Shown one piece after another: positions 6,722-12,043 of a stretch of 12,043 nt of DNA (positions are counted from its first letter, which is position 1; each line of letters starts with the position of its first letter). A program made the translations under genes and the position numbers. The DNA is taken from contig DIYV01000157.1 of NCBI GenBank assembly GCA_002429165.1, forward strand, positions 1 to 12,043, written 5' to 3'. This DNA is from Gallionella sp. UBA6045. Lineage in GTDB: Bacteria > Pseudomonadota > Gammaproteobacteria > Burkholderiales > Gallionellaceae. The notes beneath the pieces are model-generated. The model was not told the origin of the DNA. It did not search any database and was given only the letters and a program-made list of their open reading frames with translations.

Positions 6722-7423
6722 TCACCCTGCATCGTGCATGTCTTTGACGATCTGGTAACACTGGCACGCGGCTGCTTCCAGTCCATCACCGTCGAGGATG
6801 ATGATTTCGCCGCGGTTGTAACTGATCAGTTTGCGTTGGCGCAAGTCACCGGCGGCTTTGGTAACGCCAACCCGCCGCACACCCAGCATATTTGCAAGAA
6901 TATCCTGCGTCATATGAAATTGATTCGATCGCACACGGTCGCGCGTCATCAGCAACCAGCGTGCGAGACGGGCTTCGATCCGGTGAAAGCGATTGCACGC
7001 GGCAGTCTGGGTCATTTGTATCATCAATTCGTAGATGTAGTGGTACACCTCTCGTTGAAATAGCACACTGTGGTGAAATTCCTTTTGAAATTGCGCGGAT
7101 GTCATGCGTAACGCCATTCCCGTGCCCTGCACCACGGCTTGCACCGGCGAATCGCTTTCGCCAAGCGCCAATGGAATCCCGAGCATGCCTTCACGGCCAA
7201 CCATGCCGACTTCAATTGCCTGATGTCCCTCAGCCATCGTGAGCAAAGACACCAGCGTATCGCTCGGGAAATAAACGTGGCTTATCGGTTCGCCGGGATA
7301 ATAGAGCACTTCGCCGGAAGTCAGCGTGATCGGTTCGAGGCGCGCAAGCAGCGACTGACAGATTTTGTCCGGCAACGCGGCCAGCAGACTGTTTGCGACA
7401 GGAACTCGGGTTGCAACTAGCAT
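6722..7423 (-). CDS. Second Crp/Fnr-family transcriptional regulator (paralog)
   Basis: From the ATG at 7423 this is a 233-residue protein. It has a cyclic-nucleotide-binding-fold domain (about 12-110) with SGEVLYYPGEP (36-46), HVYFPSDTLVSL (49-60) and GMVGREGMLGIPLALG (73-88). A dimerisation helix follows (about 115-155), then a winged helix-turn-helix (about 166-212) with FHMTQDILANMLGVRRVGVT. It is clearly paralogous to the regulator at 5671-6432, sharing the YFP and VG-x-EG-x-LGI segments, TA-x-CNR-x-H, MLGVRR, and a C-x-C-Y motif (C220, C222). FNR-type iron-sulfur cysteines are absent. The frame is open upstream to a GTG at 7543. The ATG at 7423 is preferred because it has AGGA 7 nt upstream and matches the paralog's N-terminus, and because the extension would translate a perfect inverted repeat. 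The gene appears monocistronic, with a hairpin after its stop. Confidence 0.92.
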   Translation of the reverse strand: MLVATRVPVANSLLAALPDKICQSLLARLEPITLTSGEVLYYPGEPISHVYFPSDTLVSLLTMAEGHQAIEVGMVGREGMLGIPLALGESDSPVQAVVQGTGMALRMTSAQFQKEFHHSVLFQREVYHYIYELMIQMTQTAACNRFHRIEARLARWLLMTRDRVRSNQFHMTQDILANMLGVRRVGVTKAAGDLRQRKLISYNRGEIIILDGDGLEAAACQCYQIVKDMHDAG

Positions 7424-7466
7424 AGGGCAATCCTGTTTAGTAAGCAGTCGGGTGATCCCATAACCT

Positions 7467-7498
7467 GCAACGGAGATGCAAAGTTGCATCTCCGTTGC
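7467..7498. repeat. Perfect 15-bp inverted repeat with 2-bp centre
   Basis: Arms GCAACGGAGATGCAA (7467-7481) and TTGCATCTCCGTTGC (7484-7498) flank AG. It lies 44 bp upstream of the second crp-like start codon and inside its predicted leader. As DNA it could bind a dimeric regulator over three helical turns. As RNA it would form a 13-bp stem with a 6-nt loop. There is no T-tract after it on either strand, so it is not a classical terminator. Confidence 0.9.
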
Positions 7499-7564
7499 CG
7501 AAAACCGACGCTTCATTGGCAGCACACTCACGCCGTGCACCACGGCGAGCTGCGAGATGGCATG

Positions 7565-7607
7565 AAGTTACAGCAAGGAACTTTTTCCGTATGTACGCTG
7601 GCACACA
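7565..7607 (-). promoter_or_regulatory. Putative Crp/Fnr-dependent promoter of the second crp-like gene
   Basis: Read on the minus strand, TGTGTGCCAGCGTACA (7607-7592) is followed after 21 bp by TAACTT (7570-7565), a weak -10 that keeps the key A and final T. A start near 7558 places the palindrome centre at about -41.5 and leaves a leader of about 135 nt containing the perfect inverted repeat. The spacing matches the other copies; the -10 is the least convincing part. Confidence 0.45.
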
Positions 7608-7718
7608 CTGCGGAAAAGAAAATCGCCGCCCTGAGACAGGGGTTCCGGCTACCGCCCGGCAAGAGATTGAATGGTATCCGGCCACGGTATACACCTGCCT
7701 GCGAAATTGTTTGCCTTA

Positions 7719-7761
7719 TGTGTGCCACCGCACGGTATACCTCGGGCGCAAGAGCTATAAA
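7719..7761 (+). promoter_or_regulatory. Putative Crp/Fnr-dependent promoter of the ice-binding-like gene
   Basis: TGTGTGCCACCGCACG (7719-7734) is the most degenerate copy of the shared palindrome, differing from the oriented consensus mainly at positions 10 and 16. It is followed after 21 bp by TATAAA (7756-7761), a 5/6 match to the -10. A start near 7768 would put the centre at about -41.5. The leader to the ATG at 7958 would be about 190 nt, so another promoter nearer the gene is possible. Confidence 0.45.
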
Positions 7762-7957
7762 TGCACCGTCGATGGGGGTGTCAGTTCGGTTTGATCCTAA
7801 TGCTGGCCTGAAAGAACCGATATGAGAATCTGCCTTCGTCGTAAAGCTTTAAAGAACACCAGCGTTGTGGTCGGCGGTGCACTTAACTCAAGACTGATGT
7901 ACGCAAAGGATTCTTTACTGATCAATTTCGGCAACAACCTTTTTAAGGAGACTCATC

Positions 7958-8866
7958 ATGAATCATCTTCAAAAACATCTTTCCGCGAGCCTGATTGCAC
8001 TGGCCGCGTTAGTGGCAGCTCCGATGGCAATGGCTGCACCCGCATCATTACTAAGTAACTTTGCAATTCTTAGTGCAGCACCTATCAATACAACCACAAA
8101 TGTTGGTACCGGAGCAGTAACCTGCACCAATGGCAGCATCGTTGGAGACGTTGGTTCTTCTGGCCCTCTAACTTCGGTCACGCTGACTTCATGTCCGGTT
8201 ACTGGGGCGATCATCGCACCGGTCTCCGCTGGCGTAGTAGATGCGTTCAACACCGCGCTCGCTAATGGTCTGGCTACTACGTGCGGCCAAACTCTAACGG
8301 GTACTCTCGCAGGCGTTACACTTTCACCTGGTGTCTACTGCTTCGATGCAGCGGCTACTCTAACCGGCACACTGACGCTTGATGGCACTGGTACTTATAC
8401 TTTCATAATCGGAAAGAGCGGTACCGGAGCCCTTACAGGCACTGGTTTCAATGTGGTTCTGATCAACGGCGCAGTGCCATGCGATGTGACTTGGTATGTT
8501 GCTCAAGCCGCAACATTGACAGATTCAAACTTCGTGGGAACGATATATGCAGGTGCAGATATCACCTCCACTCGCGGAACCTTCAATGGTGATGCCTTGT
8601 CAGCAGCTGGAGTAACAGTGACCGGTACTGCCGTCATAGGTTGCACTGCCAAAGGACGTCACACCGGCGAACTTAAAGAAAAATGTAACCAGGGCGTAGG
8701 CAATGGTTCTGAGGGCTGCGATCCAGGTAATTCGGACAAGAACCCATGGGGTTCGAATGACGAGAACGACGGTAATGAACCAGGCCACCCAGGTCGCAGG
8801 GCTAACAGCGAGCACCATAGCGAGCACCATAACGATAACAACAATAACCATAACCATAACGATTAA
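7958..8866 (+). CDS. Secreted DUF3494 (ice-binding-like) protein with Asn/His-rich tail
   Basis: This 302-residue protein has a Sec signal peptide (MNHLQKHLSASLIALAALVA, then APMAMA, with likely cleavage near residue 26). A Thr/Ala/Gly-rich body follows (about 30-230) of the DUF3494 type: LLSNFAILSAAPIN, GSIVGDVGSS, VDAFNTALANGL, LTGTLAGVTLSPGVYCFD, LTLDGTGTYTFIIGKSG, FVGTIYAGADITSTRG and FNGDALSAAGVTVTG. DUF3494 proteins fold as a beta-solenoid, and characterised members bind ice; many others bear the label only by homology. Beyond the usual end is an extra tail (about 243-302) with CNQGVGNGSEGCDPGNSDKN, an SNDEN-DGNEPGHPGR segment, then HHSEHHNDNNNNHNHND. The tail looks able to bind metal or interact with surfaces; this is inference. 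AAGGAG lies 7 nt before the ATG. A strong terminator follows. The gene looks AT-richer than its neighbours, consistent with the frequent transfer of this family. Export onward through the adjacent type II system is possible but unproven. Confidence 0.88.
   Translation: MNHLQKHLSASLIALAALVAAPMAMAAPASLLSNFAILSAAPINTTTNVGTGAVTCTNGSIVGDVGSSGPLTSVTLTSCPVTGAIIAPVSAGVVDAFNTALANGLATTCGQTLTGTLAGVTLSPGVYCFDAAATLTGTLTLDGTGTYTFIIGKSGTGALTGTGFNVVLINGAVPCDVTWYVAQAATLTDSNFVGTIYAGADITSTRGTFNGDALSAAGVTVTGTAVIGCTAKGRHTGELKEKCNQGVGNGSEGCDPGNSDKNPWGSNDENDGNEPGHPGRRANSEHHSEHHNDNNNNHNHND
8807..8857. repeat. Short in-frame tandem repeats encoding the His/Asn tail
   Basis: The 12-bp unit AGCGAGCACCAT is repeated exactly at 8807-8818 and 8819-8830, giving SEHHSEHH. 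It is followed by imperfect 6-bp repeats of the AACCAT/AACGAT kind up to about 8860. Units are multiples of three, so copy-number changes would lengthen or shorten the tail without breaking the frame. Confidence 0.75.
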
Positions 8867-8886
8867 ACATAGTTACACGAAACACG

Positions 8887-8914
8887 AAAAAGGACCCGCG
8901 AGGGTCCTTTTTTT
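8887..8914 (+). terminator. Rho-independent terminator after the ice-binding-like gene
   Basis: AAAAAGGACCC (8887-8897), loop GCGA, then GGGTCC (8902-8907) and seven T residues (8908-8914). The hairpin begins 21 nt after the stop codon and is a textbook intrinsic terminator. It insulates the following promoter at 8922. Confidence 0.93.
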
Positions 8915-8921
8915 CGCCTTG

Positions 8922-8964
8922 TGTACGCTAGCGTACATACGCTTCCCGAAGACGCTTTTATACT
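8922..8964 (+). promoter_or_regulatory. Putative Crp/Fnr-dependent promoter of the small gene and possibly gspLMND
   Basis: TGTACGCTAGCGTACA (8922-8937) is a perfect 16-bp palindrome. It is followed after 21 bp by TATACT (8959-8964), a 5/6 match to the -10. A start near 8971 puts the palindrome centre at about -41.5 and gives a 29-nt leader to the ATG at 9000. It starts only 8 bp after the upstream terminator. This is the best copy of the shared arrangement in the window. Confidence 0.65.
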
Positions 8965-8999
8965 TTCCAAAATCAGCAACGGTCTTGAGGGGAAATATA

Positions 9000-9158
9000 A
9001 TGGGCAAAATTCCAATGGAAATGAAATGCAGTGCGGCCCTGTTGCGATTTCGGCAACTGCACAACACGATCCAGCGGCAGGATGGCGGGATTCCAAAACC
9101 GATTCCCCCAAAACCAATACTTCCCGAAGGGCGTGTTAAGATATTGAAACAGGTATGA
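9000..9158 (+). CDS. Small protein of unknown function, 52 residues
   Basis: I do not recognise this protein. It starts MGKIPMEMKCSAALLRFRQL, has a short potentially amphipathic helix (about 8-26), then a Pro/Lys-rich tail GGIPKPIPPKPILPEGRVKI ending in LKQV. It is basic, with one cysteine (C10) and no membrane segment or signal peptide. Support for it being a real gene: GAGGGG lies about 8 nt before the ATG, a strong promoter-like element with a perfect palindrome ends 35 nt upstream, and a strong terminator separates it from the previous gene. Its stop is 49 nt before gspL with no terminator between, so it may be the first gene of the type II secretion operon or a leader gene for it. Longer in-frame extension upstream would run through the terminator and promoter and is rejected. 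Confidence 0.62.
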   Translation: MGKIPMEMKCSAALLRFRQLHNTIQRQDGGIPKPIPPKPILPEGRVKILKQV

Positions 9159-9207
9159 CAAACATAAACTTTTTCATATTACCCATCAGCATCACTGGCG
9201 AGACACC

Positions 9208-10527
9208 TTGAGCACACTCTATATCCGCCTGGCTTCCAAGGCCGTCGCCGGCAGTGCGCCCCACTGGCCTGCACTGGCTTGCCAGTTCGCCCTGGTGTCG
9301 CATGGCAGCGCAATCGAACGCCAGGGCACCACAGCCTTGTCGGACTTGACCGACGCGATAGCCAAATCCCAGCGCGTGGTGCTGCTGTTGGCCGCCAGCG
9401 ATGTCACCCTATTGCGTTTGCAGGTGCCGCCGCTTTCGGCCGCCAGACTAAAGTCAGCCTTACCCAATCTGGTGGAAGACCGGCTGATCAGCGATATATC
9501 CGACTGTGTGGTGGTCGCGGGTGGCGTATCTGAAGGATTGCGCACCATCGCGGTGGTGCAGCGCGCGTGGCTCGACATGCTGGCCGATACATTGATCTCA
9601 TTGGGTTCCCGTAATATCTCGGCATTGCCTGCACAATTGTGCCTGCCTTATGCAAATGAACAACCTGGCGGCGTGACCGTCGCTGCTGATGACTGGAATG
9701 ACGCAGACCGGAATACTGTTATCGATTTGACACTGCGCCTGTCGGAACAGGACGGTATCGGTTTGGCGATCACCCCTGCCCTGCACCAGGGCGAAGGACC
9801 CGAACAGAATCAATCAGCAGTGCAGGAAGTCCTGCAGACATTATTAGCGGCGGTTCCACAAGCGCCGATCACGCTTTATGTGCCTCAACCATGGGTGCGC
9901 GCTTACCAGGAAACGGTTAACGAAACTGCAGAGCTGGGCAAGCGTATCAGTGTATCTGCCGACAACTGGTCGCACTGGATTGCCGGCGCCAATGCCGCGA
10001 CACCGGACCTGATGACAGGACTGGGCAAGGCAACAGGTGCCGGGATGGACTGGCGCCCGTGGCGCTGGCCACTGGCACTGGCTGCTGTGGTTCTGCTCAT
10101 CAATGCCGGCGCATTGAATATCGACTGGTGGCACATGAAGGGCGAATCCCGTTCATTGCGCACTGCCATGATCCAGATCTACAAGTCGGCTTATCCGAAA
10201 GAGTCCGTGATCATCGATCCCATCGCGCAGATGCAGCAAAAGATCGCGATTGCCAAACACGATTCGGGGATGCCCGCACCGGACGATTTTACGGCGATCA
10301 CCGCCGCCTTTGGCGAGGCCTGGGCCGGTGCCGTCGCAGCGGCGGGAAAATCAACCGCGATTGCCGCACTCGAATATCACGATCGCAGCCTGTTCGTACA
10401 CCTGAAACAAGGTGGCAATGCCCCGACACAACAAATGCAAGCCGCACTGGTTAAACGCAATATGGCACTTGACCTTGCGCCCGGACAGTCGGGCGCTGTC
10501 GTCTGGCAAATCAGGAGCAAGAAATGA
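9208..10527 (+). CDS. gspL: Type II secretion system inner-membrane protein GspL
   Basis: This 439-residue protein links the cytoplasmic ATPase GspE to the inner-membrane platform of the type II secretion system. Residues 1 to about 270 form the cytoplasmic actin-like domain, opening MSTLYIRL and containing LKSALPNLVEDRLISDISDC (82-100 region), as in GspL proteins ('LPxLLEDxLxxDxxx'). One membrane segment lies at about 286-304 (RWPLALAAVVLLINAGALNI region), followed by a periplasmic C-terminal domain (about 310-439) of the ferredoxin-like kind. The start is TTG at 9208, with only a weak GGCGAGA upstream. No ATG is near, and the N-terminus matches the family. It overlaps gspM by ATGA (10524-10527), so translation is coupled. 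Its position ahead of gspM, gspN and gspD, without gspE-K, points to a split gsp gene set. Confidence 0.92.
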   Translation: MSTLYIRLASKAVAGSAPHWPALACQFALVSHGSAIERQGTTALSDLTDAIAKSQRVVLLLAASDVTLLRLQVPPLSAARLKSALPNLVEDRLISDISDCVVVAGGVSEGLRTIAVVQRAWLDMLADTLISLGSRNISALPAQLCLPYANEQPGGVTVAADDWNDADRNTVIDLTLRLSEQDGIGLAITPALHQGEGPEQNQSAVQEVLQTLLAAVPQAPITLYVPQPWVRAYQETVNETAELGKRISVSADNWSHWIAGANAATPDLMTGLGKATGAGMDWRPWRWPLALAAVVLLINAGALNIDWWHMKGESRSLRTAMIQIYKSAYPKESVIIDPIAQMQQKIAIAKHDSGMPAPDDFTAITAAFGEAWAGAVAAAGKSTAIAALEYHDRSLFVHLKQGGNAPTQQMQAALVKRNMALDLAPGQSGAVVWQIRSKK

Positions 10528-11036
10528 ATCCGGCCGACCTGCTAAACCGGTCCAGTCTATCGATCTCGGAATTCTGGGCGGCGCGCGATGCGCGCGAGCG
10601 GGCTATGCTTGCCGTAGCTGCACTGGTCGTGACATTTGGCCTGGCCTATGCCGTGCTGATCGATCCGGCACTGACCGGTCGCGAACGATTGAACAGGAGT
10701 CTGCCCGTGTTGCGGCAGCAGGTGGCGCAGATGCAGGCATTGGTCAAGCAAGCTGCGCTGCTTGCGGAAAAGCCGGCAGCCCCAACAATGCCGATGACCA
10801 AGGAAAATATCGAGGCAGCGCTTGCACGTAACGGCCTGAAGGCGCAAAACGTGATGCTGAGCGGCGATTTTGCCAAGGTGCAACTCAGCGCAGTGTCTTT
10901 TGCCAACACCCTCTATTGGCTGGATGATATGCAAAAGACCGCGCGGCTTTCCGCGACCGATGCCAATATCGTTGCGCTGGATAAACCCGACATGGTCAAT
11001 GCGACATTTACGTTGCGCCAACCCGGAAATGAATAG
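10524..11036 (+). CDS. gspM: Type II secretion system protein GspM
   Basis: This 170-residue inner-membrane protein is the usual partner of GspL in the type II secretion platform. A short cytoplasmic N-terminus with FWAARDARERAML leads into one membrane segment (about 28-47, MLAVAALVVTFGLAYAVLI). A helical region follows (LNRSLPVLRQQVAQMQALVK), then a periplasmic domain with MTKENIEAALARNGLKA and VSFANTLYWLDDMQKTARLS, as expected for GspM. Its start overlaps the gspL stop (ATGA), and AGGAGCAAGAA lies upstream. Its stop is 33 nt before gspN. Sequence identity to a specific family member cannot be judged here; position and topology make the call firm. Confidence 0.9.
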   Translation: MNPADLLNRSSLSISEFWAARDARERAMLAVAALVVTFGLAYAVLIDPALTGRERLNRSLPVLRQQVAQMQALVKQAALLAEKPAAPTMPMTKENIEAALARNGLKAQNVMLSGDFAKVQLSAVSFANTLYWLDDMQKTARLSATDANIVALDKPDMVNATFTLRQPGNE

Positions 11037-11069
11037 CCTGGTTTGGGACGGACATGAAAAGGTGATGCG

Positions 11070-11843
11070 TTGCGCCGCATAATGTTATGGTTGCTGGCAG
11101 GCATAATCAGTATCGCGCTCACCATGCTGATGTTTTTTCCGGCGACCTGGCTGGCGTCCATGGTGGAAAAGCAGACCGCGGGTCGCTTGACGCTCGGTGA
11201 TGCGCATGGCACATTGTGGCGCGGTTCGGCCTTCATCGGGGGCGCAGCCAGCGGCAGTGATCCGCTGACACCGCTGTTGCCGGGACGCTTCTCGTGGCGT
11301 TTGTCGCCGATGGTATTGTTGGGTGATGTGGATGCCGAACTGGAAAATGACGCAGCACTGTCACAGCCTGTCACCGTAACGGGTAACTGGCATCAGTGGA
11401 AAGTGAGTCCGGGGGCGATTTTATTACCGGCAGAACGGTTGGCCGCATTGGGCGCACCGCTGAATACGATACAGCCGTCCGGTCAGATGCGCTTGTCATG
11501 GGAACTGTTGCAATTGACGCTGCAGAATAAAAACATCGGGATAGTCGGAGCTATGAAACTGGAAATAAATGATATTGGATCGCGGCTGTCTCCGATCAAA
11601 CCGCTGGGCAGCTATGATCTGGAATTCGACTGGCATGGATCACAGGCCCCGGTGACGCTCAAGACGATCAAGGGGCCGATGCTGTTGAATGGTTCGGGAA
11701 TTTTTGCCAACGGACGCTTGCAGTTTTCCGGCACGGCAGAAGCCGAGGCAGGACAAGAACAGAGGCTGGCGAATTTTCTGAATTTGCTGGGTCAACGCCG
11801 CCAAGTGGGCGGCAAGGATGTTATAGGACTAGAGTTCAAATGA
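11070..11843 (+). CDS. gspN: Type II secretion system protein GspN
   Basis: This 257-residue protein has an N-terminal membrane anchor (about 4-24: IMLWLLAGIISIALTMLMFF) and a periplasmic beta-rich body. Typical segments are LGDAHGTLWRGSAFIG (42-57), FSWRLSPMVLLGDVDAEL, WHQWKVSPGAILLPAERLAA and the C-terminal GSGIFANGRLQFSGTAEAEAG with LLGQRRQVGGKDVIGLEF. GspN is an accessory component present in only some type II systems. The start is TTG at 11070 with AAAAGGTGA upstream; the ATG at 11082 (residue 5) is an alternative. Its stop overlaps the gspD start as ATGA at 11840-11843. It is the second TTG start in this operon. Confidence 0.88.
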   Translation: MRRIMLWLLAGIISIALTMLMFFPATWLASMVEKQTAGRLTLGDAHGTLWRGSAFIGGAASGSDPLTPLLPGRFSWRLSPMVLLGDVDAELENDAALSQPVTVTGNWHQWKVSPGAILLPAERLAALGAPLNTIQPSGQMRLSWELLQLTLQNKNIGIVGAMKLEINDIGSRLSPIKPLGSYDLEFDWHGSQAPVTLKTIKGPMLLNGSGIFANGRLQFSGTAEAEAGQEQRLANFLNLLGQRRQVGGKDVIGLEFK

Positions 11844-12043
11844 TGAAAAATATATTGTCCGGAAACAGTATGCCAGAAACTTCCCGAAGCGCATCAACAT
11901 GGCGATGCCGGAGTGCCGCAACAATATTGCTGCTCGCTGCAGTTTCCATGCAGCAGGCACTGGCGCAGGATTCGGACACGAAAGAGGTCGCCGGCGCCAG
12001 CCAAACCGCCAGCACCAATACAATCTCCGCCGGGACCCAGGCA
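11840..12043 (+). CDS. gspD: Type II secretion system secretin GspD, N-terminal fragment (runs off right edge)
   Basis: Only 68 codons are present. They begin MMKNILSGNSMPETS and contain a signal peptide whose hydrophobic core is SAATILLLAAVSMQQALA with probable cleavage before QDSDTKEV (about residue 42). A low-complexity Ser/Thr/Ala/Gln stretch follows. The secretin domains N0-N3 and the beta-barrel are outside the window, so the call rests on position after gspL-gspM-gspN and on the exported N-terminus. The first ATG overlaps the gspN stop by ATGA. The n-region is long from this start; Met11 (11870) would give a more usual signal peptide and may be the real start. Confidence 0.72.
   Translation, partial: MMKNILSGNSMPETSRSASTWRCRSAATILLLAAVSMQQALAQDSDTKEVAGASQTASTNTISAGTQA

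Larger units (their letters stand above)
7424..7957. other. Divergent intergenic region rich in regulatory symmetry
   Basis: About 530 bp separate the minus-strand crp-like gene from the plus-strand ice-binding-like gene. No convincing gene is seen. The region holds the perfect 15-bp inverted repeat (7467-7498) and two oppositely directed copies of the 16-bp palindrome promoter (7565-7607 and 7719-7761). It also has a 10-bp direct repeat CACGGTATAC (7683-7692 and 7731-7740) and a small hairpin GCCGTG-CAC-CACGGC (7532-7546). Short arms TTTTCCG/CGGAAAA (7583-7589, 7611-7617) surround the palindrome at 7592. Positions 7770-7957 hold a long leader with nothing recognisable apart from the ribosome-binding site. 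Confidence 0.6.

Noticed and set aside
6750..6780. Sigma-54-like promoter TGGCACG...TGCT
   Set aside because: The GG to GC spacing is one base short of the consensus, and it lies inside the coding region of the second crp-like gene.
7467..7498. Reading the perfect inverted repeat as a rho-independent terminator
   Set aside because: There is no T-tract on either strand and it lies upstream of a gene rather than after one.
7424..7543. N-terminal extension of the second crp-like protein from a GTG at 7543
   Set aside because: It would translate through the perfect inverted repeat, lacks a clear ribosome-binding site, and has no counterpart in the paralog; the ATG at 7423 has AGGA at good spacing.
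7822..8058. 78-codon frame overlapping the start of the ice-binding-like gene
   Set aside because: It has no ribosome-binding site and no recognisable domain, and it overlaps a well-supported signal-peptide-encoding start in another frame. A 17-codon frame before it (7772-7825) is equally unsupported.
8703..9158. Longer version of the small protein starting near 8703
   Set aside because: It would run through the end of the ice-binding-like gene, a strong terminator and the palindrome promoter; only the part from 9000 has a ribosome-binding site.

Overview
The window reads as a chromosomal segment of a Gram-negative, moderately GC-rich bacterium. A betaproteobacterium of the Gallionellaceae/Nitrosomonadales kind is my best guess. 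The guess rests on the gspL-gspM-gspN-gspD order, the paired Crp/Fnr-like regulators without FNR iron-sulfur cysteines, and a secreted ice-binding-type protein. It is inference, because no rRNA or other marker gene is present.

Layout: (a) Positions 1-218, minus strand, hold the first 72 codons of a PAS-domain sensor that runs off the left edge. (b) Positions 345-6432, minus strand, form a four-gene signalling operon read right to left: a Crp/Fnr-like regulator, a CheB-CheR fusion protein with PAS and coiled-coil parts, a PAS hybrid histidine kinase, and a stand-alone receiver-PAS protein. The genes are 7 nt or 37 nt apart, or overlap as ATGA. (c) Positions 6722-7423, minus strand, hold a second, paralogous Crp/Fnr-like regulator. 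(d) Positions 7424-7957 are a divergent intergenic region of about 530 bp rich in regulatory-looking symmetry. (e) Positions 7958-8866, plus strand, encode a secreted DUF3494 (ice-binding-like) protein with an unusual Asn/His-rich tail, followed by a strong terminator. (f) Positions 9000-9158, plus strand, encode an unrecognised 52-residue protein. (g) From 9208 to the right edge, plus strand, lie type II secretion genes gspL, gspM, gspN and the start of gspD.

The most striking observation is a shared promoter architecture. Five intergenic sites carry the same 16-bp imperfect palindrome (about TGTRYGYYANCGYACR read in the direction of transcription). Each is followed 20-21 bp later by a -10-like hexamer beginning with TA. 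That places the palindrome centre near -41.5, the classic position for a class II Crp/Fnr activator. The sites precede the partial PAS sensor, the crp-cheBR-kinase operon, the second crp gene, the ice-binding-like gene, and the small gene leading into gspLMND. Most or all transcription units in the window could therefore form one local regulon controlled by one or both Crp/Fnr-like proteins encoded here.

A second notable point is that the CheB-CheR fusion appears to have lost its C-terminal PAS domain through an out-of-frame event. A readable continuation ending in a typical PAS terminus lies in another frame and stops with an ATGA overlap on the kinase start codon. A perfect 15-bp inverted repeat in the leader of the second crp gene is a further candidate control element.
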